Positions 1-7,677 of a stretch of 30,169 nt of DNA are shown here, in pieces. A program made the position numbers and the translations under genes. The notes beneath the pieces were generated by a model. It had not been told where the DNA came from, searched no databases, and worked only from the letters and a program-made list of their open reading frames with translations. Position 1 is the stretch's first letter. Each line of letters opens with the position of its first letter. The stretch comes from Planctomycetaceae bacterium UBA4732. Its GTDB lineage: Bacteria; Planctomycetota; Planctomycetia; Gemmatales; Gemmataceae. The DNA is taken from NCBI GenBank assembly GCA_002404095.1, contig DHJA01000085.1:63570-93738 (forward strand), read 5' to 3'.

Positions 1-2
1 GC

Positions 3-60
3 CGCGACCGTTAGGGAGCGGGGATGTCATGCGGCTCAAAACCGCTCCCTAACGGTCGCG
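3..60. repeat. Intergenic palindrome, family A, copy 1
   Basis: Perfect 19-bp arms (3-21 and 42-60) around a 20-nt loop. The same core (GCGACCGTtAGGGAGCGG) recurs at 6500-6565 and, in a diverged form, at 27946-28008. It ends 12 bp before the stop codon of the minus-strand small gene, so it could terminate that transcript. There is no clear T-run, so I class it as a repeated hairpin rather than a certain terminator. Confidence 0.85.
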
Positions 61-71
61 ACTCGCCACGG

Positions 72-224
72 TCACATCTTTCGGCTAAAGTTGGCCAACA
101 GAAGCGCTTTGCCGCGGAGGTGGTCGATCGGTATCCGCATAGCCAGCATCCTTGCCTCGCGGATGTCCCCGTGCTGCACCAGATCCGCGACCCGGCGATA
201 AGTTTGGACGGCGATTTCGGTCAT
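72..224 (-). CDS. Small hypothetical protein, 50 aa
   Basis: Fifty-residue protein starting MTEIAVQ. The ATG at 224 is chosen because GAGGAG lies six bases upstream on the minus strand, whereas a longer upstream start has no such site. The sequence is mixed helical and basic, with no signal peptide, membrane segment, Cys or motif I recognise. It ends 12 bp from the family A palindrome at 3-60. The ribosome-binding site and sensible composition support a real gene. Function is unknown. Confidence 0.55.
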   Translation of the reverse strand: MTEIAVQTYRRVADLVQHGDIREARMLAMRIPIDHLRGKALLLANFSRKM

Positions 225-428
225 GGCAGTCTCCTCGGGACGAAGGATGCGGTGTAACCCCAAGGAAGTTTGACTCGCGTTCGCCTCTCCGGCTTTCCGA
301 AGGCCGAAAAAAGCCCTATTTTCCAGCGTTGACCGCTGATGCAGTCGGCGCCCCGCTCGGAACGCCTAAAGCGACCGCCGCTTGCCTCATCGGAACATTT
401 TGCCCTGCACGCCCCATTGCCCGCCGCG

Positions 429-1382
429 TCAAGGCTTCGACTCCAGACTAGCGTGGACGACGGCCTTCAATTTCTCCAGGCCGGTGCGGGCTACGAGAAG
501 GGCGTCGTGCTTCCAGTATTCATGGTTGAACAGTTCCAGCGATAGGAAGCCGTGGAAGCCGATAGCGTGAAGGTCGCGGAACATTTGCTTCAGTGGGGCC
601 GTGCCGTCGCCGGGGTAGACGCGGAATGCGTCCGTGATTTCCGCACGAGGCGGCGTCGCCGGGTAATCATTGACGTGAATGACTGACAGCGCTGAAGCGC
701 CGACTAGTCGCAGGCCCGTAAATCCGGAACCGCCTTTGTAAAGGTGGTACACATCGGCCAGCACGCAGGCGTTGGCACGGCCGCTTTCCACCGCGACCAT
801 GAGCGCCTCGCCCAGCCGGCTCAGCGTCTTGGAAGGGCCCCAGAACTCGACCATGGGCGTGACGCCGATTCGTTCGCCCACATCGAACAAATCCCGATAG
901 CGTTCGGCAATTTTGAGTAGCGGCAGATCGGTTCGATCCGTGGCGCCGGCCGGCGGCGCGGCCATGCGCTTGCCGCCGATCTGCCGTACCATGTCCATGT
1001 CGCGCCGGGCCTGTTCCAATCCCTTTTTGCGGCGGGCGTCGTCGTCCACGATCCACTCGGCGAAGCCGATGGAACTTTCAACCGTCAGGCCGTTGTCGGC
1101 GATCCGTTTGCCCAGGTCTTTGAGATTGCCGCCGTCCTTGACGTATTGGTCGAGTTCGCGGATCCAGGGTTCCACGGCCTGATAGCCGCAGCGGGAGGCG
1201 ATTTCGATTTCCTCTACGAGAGATAGTTTTTGACCTTGAATCGTAGAGGTGTTGAGCATGTACATAAACGGCTCCGTCTTGTCGTTCGCCGCCGCGACCG
1301 GTAAGGCGCCGGTTAAGGCCGCACCTAGCGCCGCTGTGGCGCCTCCGAGCAATTCGCGCCGCGATTGTCCGCTTTTGTCCAT
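429..1382 (-). CDS. Tat-exported sugar phosphate isomerase/epimerase-like TIM-barrel protein
   Basis: About 317 residues of the xylose isomerase-like TIM-barrel superfamily (AP_endonuc_2 fold). The N-terminus has a twin-arginine signal (SRRELLGG) followed by an alanine-rich hydrophobic stretch ending near PVAAA, so export as a folded protein is likely. Candidate metal-site residues follow the family order: Glu in MVEFWGP, Asp/His in LADVYHLY, His/Asp in VIHVNDYP and Glu in LSLELFN. Start: AGGAGG lies six bases before the ATG at 1382. A GTG at 1385 is also in frame but only three bases from the site. Families of this kind are expanded in planctomycetes and often act on sugars, but the substrate cannot be read from sequence. 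Transcribed divergently from the RRM gene. Confidence 0.85.
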   Translation of the reverse strand: MDKSGQSRRELLGGATAALGAALTGALPVAAANDKTEPFMYMLNTSTIQGQKLSLVEEIEIASRCGYQAVEPWIRELDQYVKDGGNLKDLGKRIADNGLTVESSIGFAEWIVDDDARRKKGLEQARRDMDMVRQIGGKRMAAPPAGATDRTDLPLLKIAERYRDLFDVGERIGVTPMVEFWGPSKTLSRLGEALMVAVESGRANACVLADVYHLYKGGSGFTGLRLVGASALSVIHVNDYPATPPRAEITDAFRVYPGDGTAPLKQMFRDLHAIGFHGFLSLELFNHEYWKHDALLVARTGLEKLKAVVHASLESKP

Positions 1383-1499
1383 CACTCGCCTCCTAAGGAA
1401 ATGCCACGATTCGGCCGTTGTAATGGATTTTGCGCGAATTGGCTAGACGCGCGAAACGCAAGCGGGCGCTTGATGGCGCGAAAAAATAACCTTTTTTCC

Positions 1500-1529
1500 T
1501 TGTCGATTGCCCCTGGCAGTCGGTACACT
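1500..1529 (+). promoter_or_regulatory. Possible sigma-70-like promoter for the RRM gene
   Basis: TTGTCG (1500-1505), 18-bp spacer, TACACT (1524-1529). This lies in the 300-bp divergent region and would give a leader of roughly 145 nt before the RRM start. Long leaders are common for RNA-binding and cold-shock type genes, but the match is modest and the assignment tentative. Confidence 0.3.
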
Positions 1530-1682
1530 TGTTTTTAGTGGGTCTTGTGAACCGCGCCTTGGCCGAGAGCGACTCTCATCCACCAGACGCCTTTCCCCTG
1601 TCCCAGAGATGGTGTGCGTGTTCCACGGGGCGTTGTGAGCCTCTACGGTTGCGCCGCCGAGATACCTTGTGCGGAGGAGTCG

Positions 1683-2057
1683 ATGGGTAAGAAGTTGTAC
1701 GTGGGCAACCTGTCCTACGGAACGACCGACAGCGTCCTGCTGGGGTTGTTCGAGCCGTTCGGCACGGTCGCGTCGGCGCAGGTCATCATGGATCGCGACA
1801 CGGGCCGCTCCAAAGGCTTCGGCTTTGTGGAGATGGGCAGCGATCAAGAGGCCCAGGCCGCCATCGCGGCTCTGAGCGGTAAAGAGGTGGACGGCCGCGC
1901 TCTGACCGTCAACGAAGCACGTCCCAAGACCGAAGGCGGCGGCCGCAGCGGCGGCGGCGGCGGAGGAGGCCGCGGCGGCTACGGCGGCGGCGGCGGTGGG
2001 GGCGGGTATGGCGGCGGCGGAGGAGGGGCCGGAGGCGGCCGCCGCGACCGCTACTAA
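1683..2057 (+). CDS. RRM-domain RNA-binding protein with glycine-rich tail
   Basis: A 124-residue protein with a single RNA recognition motif (about residues 4-84) and a glycine-rich C-terminal tail ending RRDRY. RNP2 is LYVGNL (5-10) and RNP1 is KGFGFVEM (44-51), both with the aromatic residues that stack on RNA bases. Architecture and length match bacterial Rbp-type proteins known from cyanobacteria and planctomycetes, several of which respond to cold. The ATG at 1683 is set by GGAGGAG four bases upstream. An in-frame upstream ATG at 1614 lacks a site and would add a non-RRM extension. The gene ends eight bases before a tandem palindrome that faces the convergent glycosyltransferase gene. 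Confidence 0.93.
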   Translation: MGKKLYVGNLSYGTTDSVLLGLFEPFGTVASAQVIMDRDTGRSKGFGFVEMGSDQEAQAAIAALSGKEVDGRALTVNEARPKTEGGGRSGGGGGGGRGGYGGGGGGGGYGGGGGGAGGGRRDRY

Positions 2058-2064
2058 TCTATGT

Positions 2065-2141
2065 GTTATGGCACGGTCTCCTGACCGTGCCATAACGAGA
2101 GTGCCCCGAGTTATGGCACGGTCTCCTGACCGTGCCATAAC
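2065..2141. repeat. Tandem pair of perfect palindromes, family C
   Basis: Two identical 32-bp hairpins, 2065-2096 and 2110-2141, each with 14-bp perfect arms (GTTATGGCACGGTC) and a TCCT loop, separated by 13 bp. They fill the space between two convergent genes and could stop transcription from both sides. Their translation gives the repeated peptide MARSPDRAIT, which creates spurious ORFs on both strands. Confidence 0.9.
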
Positions 2142-2155
2142 GACGCTTCGTTGTT

Positions 2156-3889
2156 TCAACGAGAAGCCCGTTCCTCGCCATTGTCGCGCAGATCATAAAT
2201 CACCACCTCCGCCGACTCCTTGCCTCGCGGCGCCGGAAAGCTGCATATTTTTCTTCCCCTGCCGGCCAGCTTCTCGGCTTCGGGCATCGTGACCAAGTGC
2301 GAGTGCTTGTTGCTCGTACTCTCTTCGATGACGACGTAGGCCCAAGGCTCCTGACCTATCCCGTCCTGAAAATAACGGCCGGCGTAATAGCCCGACCAGC
2401 CGAACGGGTCGAACACCGCCTCTTGAGGGCCGGCGTGTACGGCGAGCCAGTGGCCGGCCGCACGGAAGCCGACGCGGTCGCCGTGCAACGGCTCTAACGT
2501 CCGCCACAGCGGGACGACCGTAATCAGCAACAAAAACGCAACGGCCCACCGGCTTGCTTGGTTTCGCGTGTGCCACGGCTGTTTCAGCCGTGTTTCGGCC
2601 AGCCAACACGGCTGAAACAGCCGTGGCACACCATGATCCGAAATCTCGTCAAGACTTTGTGGTCGGCCGCTAGGCTTCGTTCCCGTCAGCAGCCGCGCCA
2701 ACCAGCGGCCGGCACCCTCCATCGCAGCCGTCGCCCACAGGACGCCGCAGGCGAGGATCAGGATGGTATGGCGATCCGATAAGTAGCCCATGCGCACGGC
2801 CACACGATAGAGTACGCAACTGAGCATGGCGCACACGAGCAATAGCATCCAGGCGCCGGGGACCGTTCGCAAGCGTTCCCGGAAACAGATCAGGCCCGCC
2901 AGCGCCGGTATCCACAGCACGAAAAAGAACGCCTTGCTCAGCACTTCCGCCAGCGTCTGTAGACCCCAAAAGTAACGGCCGGACGGAACATTGGCGTCGC
3001 CGCGCCACCATACGGCCAATAAAGCCGGGCCGCCGGCTACGCCGTCCGCAGCCGGTGTTTCGACCGGACGATCTACTTCCGCGGTGGCGTCCTTCATTAG
3101 GGCGTTGCCGGTGGTTTTCACCGTAAGGCCGCCGATTAAAAACATATAAGGTCCGCTTACGAGTAATACTGCTATCGTGAGTGCAGTCGCGCACGCGCCC
3201 ACGGAGAGCCATGAGCGCCGCCAACCGCGGATGGCCTGCATCCCAAGCAACGTGAGGCCGGCGGCCGCGGGGATGAGCAAACCCTCCGGCCGCGTTAGGT
3301 AAGCCAGTCCGCTGGCGGCGCCTGCCAGAGCGAAGCCGACAATGGACCCCACGCGCAACGAATACATCGCAAACGCCAAAGCGGTGAGGGCAAAAAGCAG
3401 GAAGACCCCTTCCGATAACCCGTCCGCCATGATCCGGCCGCTGCACGGTAGGCACTGAAAAAGTAGCACGGCCCAGAATCCGATACGCCTGTTGAACGGT
3501 TGTCGTCCCATCCAGAAGAGCGGCGCGACGAGCAAGACGCTGGCCACGGCGCTGGCTAATTGGGCGCCAAGCTGCATGGCGTAGGGCAAATCGTTTGGAA
3601 AGAAGAGCCGCGTCGGCAATGACGCCGCCAGCACGGCGATGGGATAACCGGGGTGCTGCGGGGAATCGCGGATAACCTGGCGCCAATCGCCGTGTTCCAG
3701 GCGCCAGGCGATATGGATGTAACTGATGCTGTCGCGCGCCGTCACTTCGGTTGTGCAGAGCTGGTAAGTACGCAAGCCGCATGTGACGAGGGCGAGAATT
3801 GCGATCAGGCGCAAGTCCGTCCAGTCGAGGCGGTGGCTTTCGAGAGGAGTTTCAGGCGAAGGGCGCGTCGGGGTCCGCGACTCATCCAT
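2156..3889 (-). CDS. Polytopic membrane glycosyltransferase, GT39/ArnT-like (PMT superfamily)
   Basis: About 577 residues with roughly ten hydrophobic membrane segments. The N-terminal extracytoplasmic loop, with TARDSISYIHIAWRL and then QHPGYP, resembles the acidic-residue loop of dolichyl-phosphate-mannose/ArnT-type glycosyltransferases, which move sugars from polyprenyl-phosphate donors at the outer face of the membrane. The start is uncertain: I use the ATG at 3889 (MDESRT). An in-frame TTG at 3964 would add 25 residues, and neither has a strong ribosome site. The gene contains a perfect 27-bp-arm palindrome (2568-2631) that stays in frame and adds a segment VPRLFQPC...RLKQPWHT between two membrane helices. 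Donor and acceptor are unknown. Confidence 0.8.
   Translation of the reverse strand: MDESRTPTRPSPETPLESHRLDWTDLRLIAILALVTCGLRTYQLCTTEVTARDSISYIHIAWRLEHGDWRQVIRDSPQHPGYPIAVLAASLPTRLFFPNDLPYAMQLGAQLASAVASVLLVAPLFWMGRQPFNRRIGFWAVLLFQCLPCSGRIMADGLSEGVFLLFALTALAFAMYSLRVGSIVGFALAGAASGLAYLTRPEGLLIPAAAGLTLLGMQAIRGWRRSWLSVGACATALTIAVLLVSGPYMFLIGGLTVKTTGNALMKDATAEVDRPVETPAADGVAGGPALLAVWWRGDANVPSGRYFWGLQTLAEVLSKAFFFVLWIPALAGLICFRERLRTVPGAWMLLLVCAMLSCVLYRVAVRMGYLSDRHTILILACGVLWATAAMEGAGRWLARLLTGTKPSGRPQSLDEISDHGVPRLFQPCWLAETRLKQPWHTRNQASRWAVAFLLLITVVPLWRTLEPLHGDRVGFRAAGHWLAVHAGPQEAVFDPFGWSGYYAGRYFQDGIGQEPWAYVVIEESTSNKHSHLVTMPEAEKLAGRGRKICSFPAPRGKESAEVVIYDLRDNGEERASR
2568..2631. repeat. Palindrome family D inserted in frame within a CDS
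   Basis: Perfect 27-bp arms (2568-2594 and 2605-2631) with a 10-nt loop. The arm core is GTGCCACGGCTGTTTCAGCC. It lies inside the minus-strand glycosyltransferase reading frame, which stays open across it. Because it is a palindrome, the plus strand encodes nearly the same peptide. Confidence 0.92.
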
Positions 3890-3975
3890 GAGCGGCTCGC
3901 TTTCCAGAACAACGGTAGGATGCTGAAGCGCGGAAATCGTAAAGGCTTTGCGGCGACGGGTCAAGAGAGGCTGAG

Positions 3976-4124
3976 GCGCACCCCGGACTCACGAGTACGT
4001 TCGCCCGGGGCTTTATCTGGATCGCCCTCCGGACTCAGGCCGCCGCCGGGTTCTTGTCTTGGAGCCCGGTGAGGGCGACTGAAATAAAGCCCCGGGCGAA
4101 CGTACTCGTGAGTCCGGGGTGCGC
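3976..4124. repeat. Long inverted repeat, family E, 40-bp perfect arms
   Basis: Arms 3976-4015 and 4085-4124 are perfect reverse complements over 40 bp (core ACCCCGGACTCACGAGTACG). The 69-bp centre contains a second nested pair (TCGCCCTC at 4022-4029 with GAGGGCGA at 4071-4078). It lies between two divergently transcribed genes, where terminators are not expected, so a mobile or structural element is more likely. No coding capacity. Confidence 0.9.
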
Positions 4125-4199
4125 TGTCGCTATCTTGAAGCGCGTGCAGCTGATACCATAAGCCGGTCGTCGCCCCCTTCCGACGAACGGCATTGCTCT

Positions 4200-5033
4200 A
4201 TGCTCGAACTCCAAGGCGTCACGAAATCCTACGCTGGCGTCCCCGTGTTGCACCCGACGGACCTCGCACTGCCGGACGGCCGCACCACCGTACTCATCGG
4301 CCCCAGCGGCTGCGGTAAATCTACCTTGGTGCGTCTCATGGCCGGCCTCATCCGGCCCGACGCCGGCGTCGTCGCTTTCGACGGCCACGAAATGACCGAT
4401 AAAGCGTCTCGCAAGCTGCGCCAGAGCATCGGCTTCGTCGTACAGGACGGCGGCCTCTTTCCTCACTTGACGGCGCGCGGCAACGTCACACTTCTGGCGC
4501 GTCATCTCGGTTGGAAGGGCGGCCCCATCCGGGAACGCTTGAATGAGTTGACTGAGCTGACGCACTTTCCGGCCGACCGGCTCGACAATTATCCCGCTCA
4601 AATGTCCGGAGGCCAACGGCAGCGGGTCAGTCTCATGCGCGCTCTGATGCTCGATCCGCCGCTGCTGTTGCTGGACGAACCACTCGGCGCCCTCGACCCG
4701 CTCATCCGTTCCGATTTGCAGGCCGACCTCAAGGCCGTTTTCCAAAAGCTCCACAAGACCGTGGTGCTAGTGACGCACGACCTTGGCGAAGCCGGCTTCC
4801 TCGGCGATCTGCTCGTTCTCATGCAGCAAGGCAGAATCGTGCAACAGGACTCGTTCCGCAACCTCATCGACAAGCCGGCCGAGGCGTTCGTGACGCGATT
4901 CATCAACGCCCAACGCCGTCCGCAGGATTTGCAAGGAGAGCGCCATGAAGCGTTTCAACTCGCGGCGAGCGGGGGTGTGCATCCTCGCGTTCCTTATAGT
5001 GACGACGGGCTGTCAGCGTCGATCCGCCGATGA
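4200..5033 (+). CDS. ABC transporter ATP-binding protein, osmoprotectant (OpuCA/OsmV) type
   Basis: A 277-residue nucleotide-binding subunit. Visible motifs are Walker A GPSGCGKST (34-42), Q-loop VVQDGG, signature MSGGQRQRV, Walker B LLLLDEP followed by LGALDP, and H-loop VTHD. The partner gene downstream is a glycine betaine/choline-type binding protein fused to a permease, so this is the ATPase of a quaternary-amine importer. It lacks the C-terminal CBS domains that sense ionic strength in OpuA/OpuC ATPases. The ATG at 4200 starts the conserved domain; an upstream in-frame start at 4119 would lie in the family E repeat. The 3' end overlaps the next gene by 89 bp, which suggests translational coupling. 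Confidence 0.93.
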   Translation: MLELQGVTKSYAGVPVLHPTDLALPDGRTTVLIGPSGCGKSTLVRLMAGLIRPDAGVVAFDGHEMTDKASRKLRQSIGFVVQDGGLFPHLTARGNVTLLARHLGWKGGPIRERLNELTELTHFPADRLDNYPAQMSGGQRQRVSLMRALMLDPPLLLLDEPLGALDPLIRSDLQADLKAVFQKLHKTVVLVTHDLGEAGFLGDLLVLMQQGRIVQQDSFRNLIDKPAEAFVTRFINAQRRPQDLQGERHEAFQLAASGGVHPRVPYSDDGLSASIRR

Positions 5034-6474
5034 GGGCAAACCGCTGGTGCGCGTCGGCTCGAAAGCGTTTATCGAGGGCGTGGTCTTGGGTGAGATCGTG
5101 ACAGACGTGGCCCGCAGCGCCGGGGCGCGCGTGGAACACCGCAGCTGGCTCGGCGACACCAGCAAAACGTGGAACGCGCTGCTCGTAGGCGAAATCGACG
5201 TTTATTGCGAATACACCGGTACCCTGCGCGAGGAGATCCTATCCGGCGAAGGTCTACGCGACGACGCGGCGCTGCAAGAATCGCTGGCGAAACGCGGGCT
5301 GCGCATAAGCCGGTCGCTCGGCTTCAGCAACACCTACGCGATCGGCATGCGTAAAAAAATCGCTCAAGAGAATAACATACGCACCATATCAGACCTGAAA
5401 ACTCATCCGGAATTGCACTTCGGCGTCAGCACCGCCTTCGCGGAGCGCGGCGACGGTTGGAAGGGTCTCCGCGCCCGTTACGGCCTGCCGTTCAGCGACG
5501 CTCAGGGGCTTGACCACACATTGGTTTACGAAGCGCTTAAGGCGGGTACGCTGGATGCGGCGGACGTTTATACGACCGACGCCGAGGTGCGGCAGTACGA
5601 CCTGCTCGTGCTGGACGACGATATGCACTATTTCCCCTCCTACGACGCCGTATTGCTGTACCGCGCCGACTTGGAGGAGCGAGCGCCAAAAGTCTTAAAG
5701 GCGTTGCTCGGGCTGGAAGGGGCCATTTCTGAGGACGCCATGCGCGAAATGAACGCGCGCGACAAAGTGGAAGGCGTATCCGAAGCGCGAGTGGCCGCCG
5801 ACTTTCTCAACAAGCAGCTGGGTTATCACATCCAAGTACAGGATGAAACGCTGTTCCAACGACTGCTCGCGCGCACGCTGGAACACCTGCTGTTGGTCGT
5901 GGTCGCGCTAGTCCTTGGCGTGCTGGCGGCCGTTCCGCTGGGCATCCTGGCGGCGCGACGGCCCTGGCTGGGACACATGATCCTCGCGGTCGTTGGAGCC
6001 GTGCAGACGATACCCGCCCTGGCGTTGCTTGTTCTGCTAGTGGTGGTTCTCGAACGCCTGGGCGCCTTTCCGGCTATTGTCGCTCTTTTTTGTTACAGTC
6101 TCCTGCCGATCGTGCGCAACACCTATACCGGACTGCACGATATTGCCCCAACGGTACGGGAGTCGGCCGATGCGCTGGGGTTGTCGTCTTTCACGCGGCT
6201 GTACCTGATTGATTTGCCGTTGGCGTCGCGGTCGATCCTCGCTGGCGTCAAGACGGCCGCGGTCATCACCGTCGGCAACGCCACGCTGGGCGGCCTGATC
6301 GGCGCCGGCGGCTATGGCCTGACGATCCTAATCGGCCTGAATAAGAACGATTGGCATTTGTTGCTGGAAGGCGCCCTACCCGCCATGGCGCTGGCGTTGC
6401 TGGTGCAAGGGCTGTTTGAGGCGGCGGAACGGTTGGTGGTGCCGAGAGGTTTGCGACTGGCGCCGGCGCGGTGA
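4945..6474 (+). CDS. Fused substrate-binding lipoprotein and permease, glycine betaine/choline-type ABC importer
   Basis: A 509-residue fusion. Residues 1-23 form a lipoprotein-like signal with Cys in VTTGC. Residues about 33-295 are an OpuAC/OsmF-type binding domain (VGSKAFIEG, EYTGT, GFSNTYAIGM, VYTTDAE, YFPSYDAVLLYR). Residues about 300-500 are a BPD_transp_1 permease with about six helices and the EAA loop (APTVRESADALGL) that docks to the ATPase. AAGGAG precedes the ATG at 4945. Binding domain first and permease second is the reverse of the better known OpuABC-type fusion. Only one permease chain is encoded, so a homodimer is expected. The choline/betaine/carnitine class is likely; the exact ligand is unknown. 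Confidence 0.92.
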   Translation: MKRFNSRRAGVCILAFLIVTTGCQRRSADEGKPLVRVGSKAFIEGVVLGEIVTDVARSAGARVEHRSWLGDTSKTWNALLVGEIDVYCEYTGTLREEILSGEGLRDDAALQESLAKRGLRISRSLGFSNTYAIGMRKKIAQENNIRTISDLKTHPELHFGVSTAFAERGDGWKGLRARYGLPFSDAQGLDHTLVYEALKAGTLDAADVYTTDAEVRQYDLLVLDDDMHYFPSYDAVLLYRADLEERAPKVLKALLGLEGAISEDAMREMNARDKVEGVSEARVAADFLNKQLGYHIQVQDETLFQRLLARTLEHLLLVVVALVLGVLAAVPLGILAARRPWLGHMILAVVGAVQTIPALALLVLLVVVLERLGAFPAIVALFCYSLLPIVRNTYTGLHDIAPTVRESADALGLSSFTRLYLIDLPLASRSILAGVKTAAVITVGNATLGGLIGAGGYGLTILIGLNKNDWHLLLEGALPAMALALLVQGLFEAAERLVVPRGLRLAPAR

Positions 6475-6593
6475 GAATCTGTCTAATAAGGGGTGTTACG
6501 AGCCGCGACCGTCAGGGAGCGGAGGCGTCCCCTAACTCAAAACCGCTCCCTGACGGTCGCGGCTCATAACACCTGTTGTGGGACAGACTCTTA
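6472..6593. repeat. Palindrome family A, copy 2, between convergent genes
   Basis: Core arms of 23 bp (6500-6522 and 6543-6565) are perfect. Pairing continues imperfectly to about 51 bp per side (6472-6522 and 6543-6593). The outer arms contain the stop codons of both convergent genes. The loop ends CTCAAAA, as in copy 1. It probably acts as a bidirectional transcription stop or 3'-end stabiliser. Confidence 0.9.
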
Positions 6594-7310
6594 CTGTTCT
6601 TCGGTGCTGATCTGTCCCATGACCCAGCGGTCGATGTCTCGCAGCATATCGGGATGAATACGGTGCGTAGTCGGATAGGTGTGCATCTGCACGTCAAGGC
6701 CGGCGGCGTAGAGTACGCGGAAGTTGGCGCGGGCCAGACTTAGCGGGGCGATGGCGTTGGCGATGCCGTGGCCGATAAGGACGCGCAGGCGGCGGACTTC
6801 GGGCAGCCGCAGCAGCGGCCCACCGCGCGGCATGAGGCCGTTGAGCGAGGCGACGCCGCCGAACTTTTCGGGATAAAGCATACCGAGGCGGTAGGCCAGG
6901 GAGGCTCCTTCGCGGAAGCCGGCCAGATAGATGCGTTCCGAATGGACGTGGTAGCGTCGGCGGGTTTCCTCGACGGCGCGGAAAACGTAATCCTCCACCT
7001 GCGAGTCGGCGCCGTCGTCCTGACCCCAGGTGTAGGCCGGGCGGCCGTCGGTTCGCTCGCCGAGGGCGTGCGGCCCGCGGAGACTGATACAGATGTAGTT
7101 GCGCCGGCTCAGGCGTGGGGCCAGGCGAAGGATCTGTTCGTCGCTGCCGCCGTGGCCGTGCAGGAATACCAGCAGCGGATACGGGTAGTTGGGTTCATAG
7201 CCGGTGGGCAGGAACGTGCGAAGCGGCCAGCCGGGCGGCGCCTGCACCTCCGAAGTATAAAACCCTTCACGGGGACGAAACAGACTAGCGGCGAAATCGG
7301 TGCGCGGCAT
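6591..7310 (-). CDS. Alpha/beta-hydrolase fold protein (phospholipase/carboxylesterase-like), probable pseudoenzyme
   Basis: A 239-residue protein of the phospholipase/carboxylesterase (PF02230-like) family. The oxyanion region LLVFLHGHGG (46-55) and the nucleophile-elbow region YLAGFREGAS are clear. The nucleophile position, normally Ser in GxSxG, is Arg133 (GFREG). The acid position, normally Asp in HGxxDxxVP, is Asn185 (HGIANAIAP). A His is kept at about 216 (YPTTHRI). Two of three catalytic residues are therefore missing, so hydrolysis by the usual mechanism is not expected. The frame is intact, pointing to a binding role or new chemistry rather than decay. Start: MPRTDF at 7310; a longer in-frame start at 7406 adds 32 non-family residues. 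Convergent with the importer gene. Confidence 0.8.
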   Translation of the reverse strand: MPRTDFAASLFRPREGFYTSEVQAPPGWPLRTFLPTGYEPNYPYPLLVFLHGHGGSDEQILRLAPRLSRRNYICISLRGPHALGERTDGRPAYTWGQDDGADSQVEDYVFRAVEETRRRYHVHSERIYLAGFREGASLAYRLGMLYPEKFGGVASLNGLMPRGGPLLRLPEVRRLRVLIGHGIANAIAPLSLARANFRVLYAAGLDVQMHTYPTTHRIHPDMLRDIDRWVMGQISTEEQ

Positions 7311-7677
7311 GGGGAGTCCGATTATTCCGAGAACAGGAGTTCTGTCAAACGCAAGGGCTTTGCCGCCGCGAAAACAGGGCGTTGCGCCTGCCGCCGCGGA
7401 TTCCAATCAAGTAGACTCGCCAAGTCTACGATTGGCCCCCTAGGGTGTCAACGGAGGCCTTGAGGCAACCCGGCGAAAACCAAGGGGTTTTCGCAATTCG
7501 GGGACGGAATGCAACGGTTGGGTGAAGTAGGTGGGAAGGCGGAATTTAGGGCGGTTCCACCTGCCCATCCGGTGGCAACGGTTGCGCCAGGCGAGCCGGG
7601 TCGCGTGAGCGCCCGGAGGTCGATACAATCGCTGAAATCCTCTCTGTTCGCTCACGCGACCCGCCTCGCCGGAAACC
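7311..7677. other. Gap without a gene, two hairpins
   Basis: No convincing ORF. It holds a short perfect hairpin at 7473-7494 (9-bp arms GCGAAAACC, 4-nt loop) and the family F palindrome at 7590-7670. CAACGGTTG also occurs twice (near 7512 and 7577). The rest should carry the 5' region of the hydrolase gene, but I see no clear promoter. Confidence 0.5.
7590..7670. repeat. Palindrome family F downstream of cysC
   Basis: Arms of 22 bp (7590-7611 and 7649-7670; core GGGTCGCGTGAGCG) with one mismatch and a 37-bp loop. It ends seven bases before the cysC stop codon on the minus strand, consistent with a 3'-end hairpin. Confidence 0.85.

Noticed and set aside
1443..2159. 238-residue minus-strand ORF with repeated MARSGDRAIT segments
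   Set aside because: It is the reverse of the RRM gene plus the two tandem palindromes. Its Ala-rich centre is the complement of the glycine codons, and it has no ribosome site.
7440..7655. Minus-strand 71-residue ORF between the hydrolase gene and cysC
   Set aside because: It runs through the family F palindrome, has no ribosome site and no recognisable sequence.
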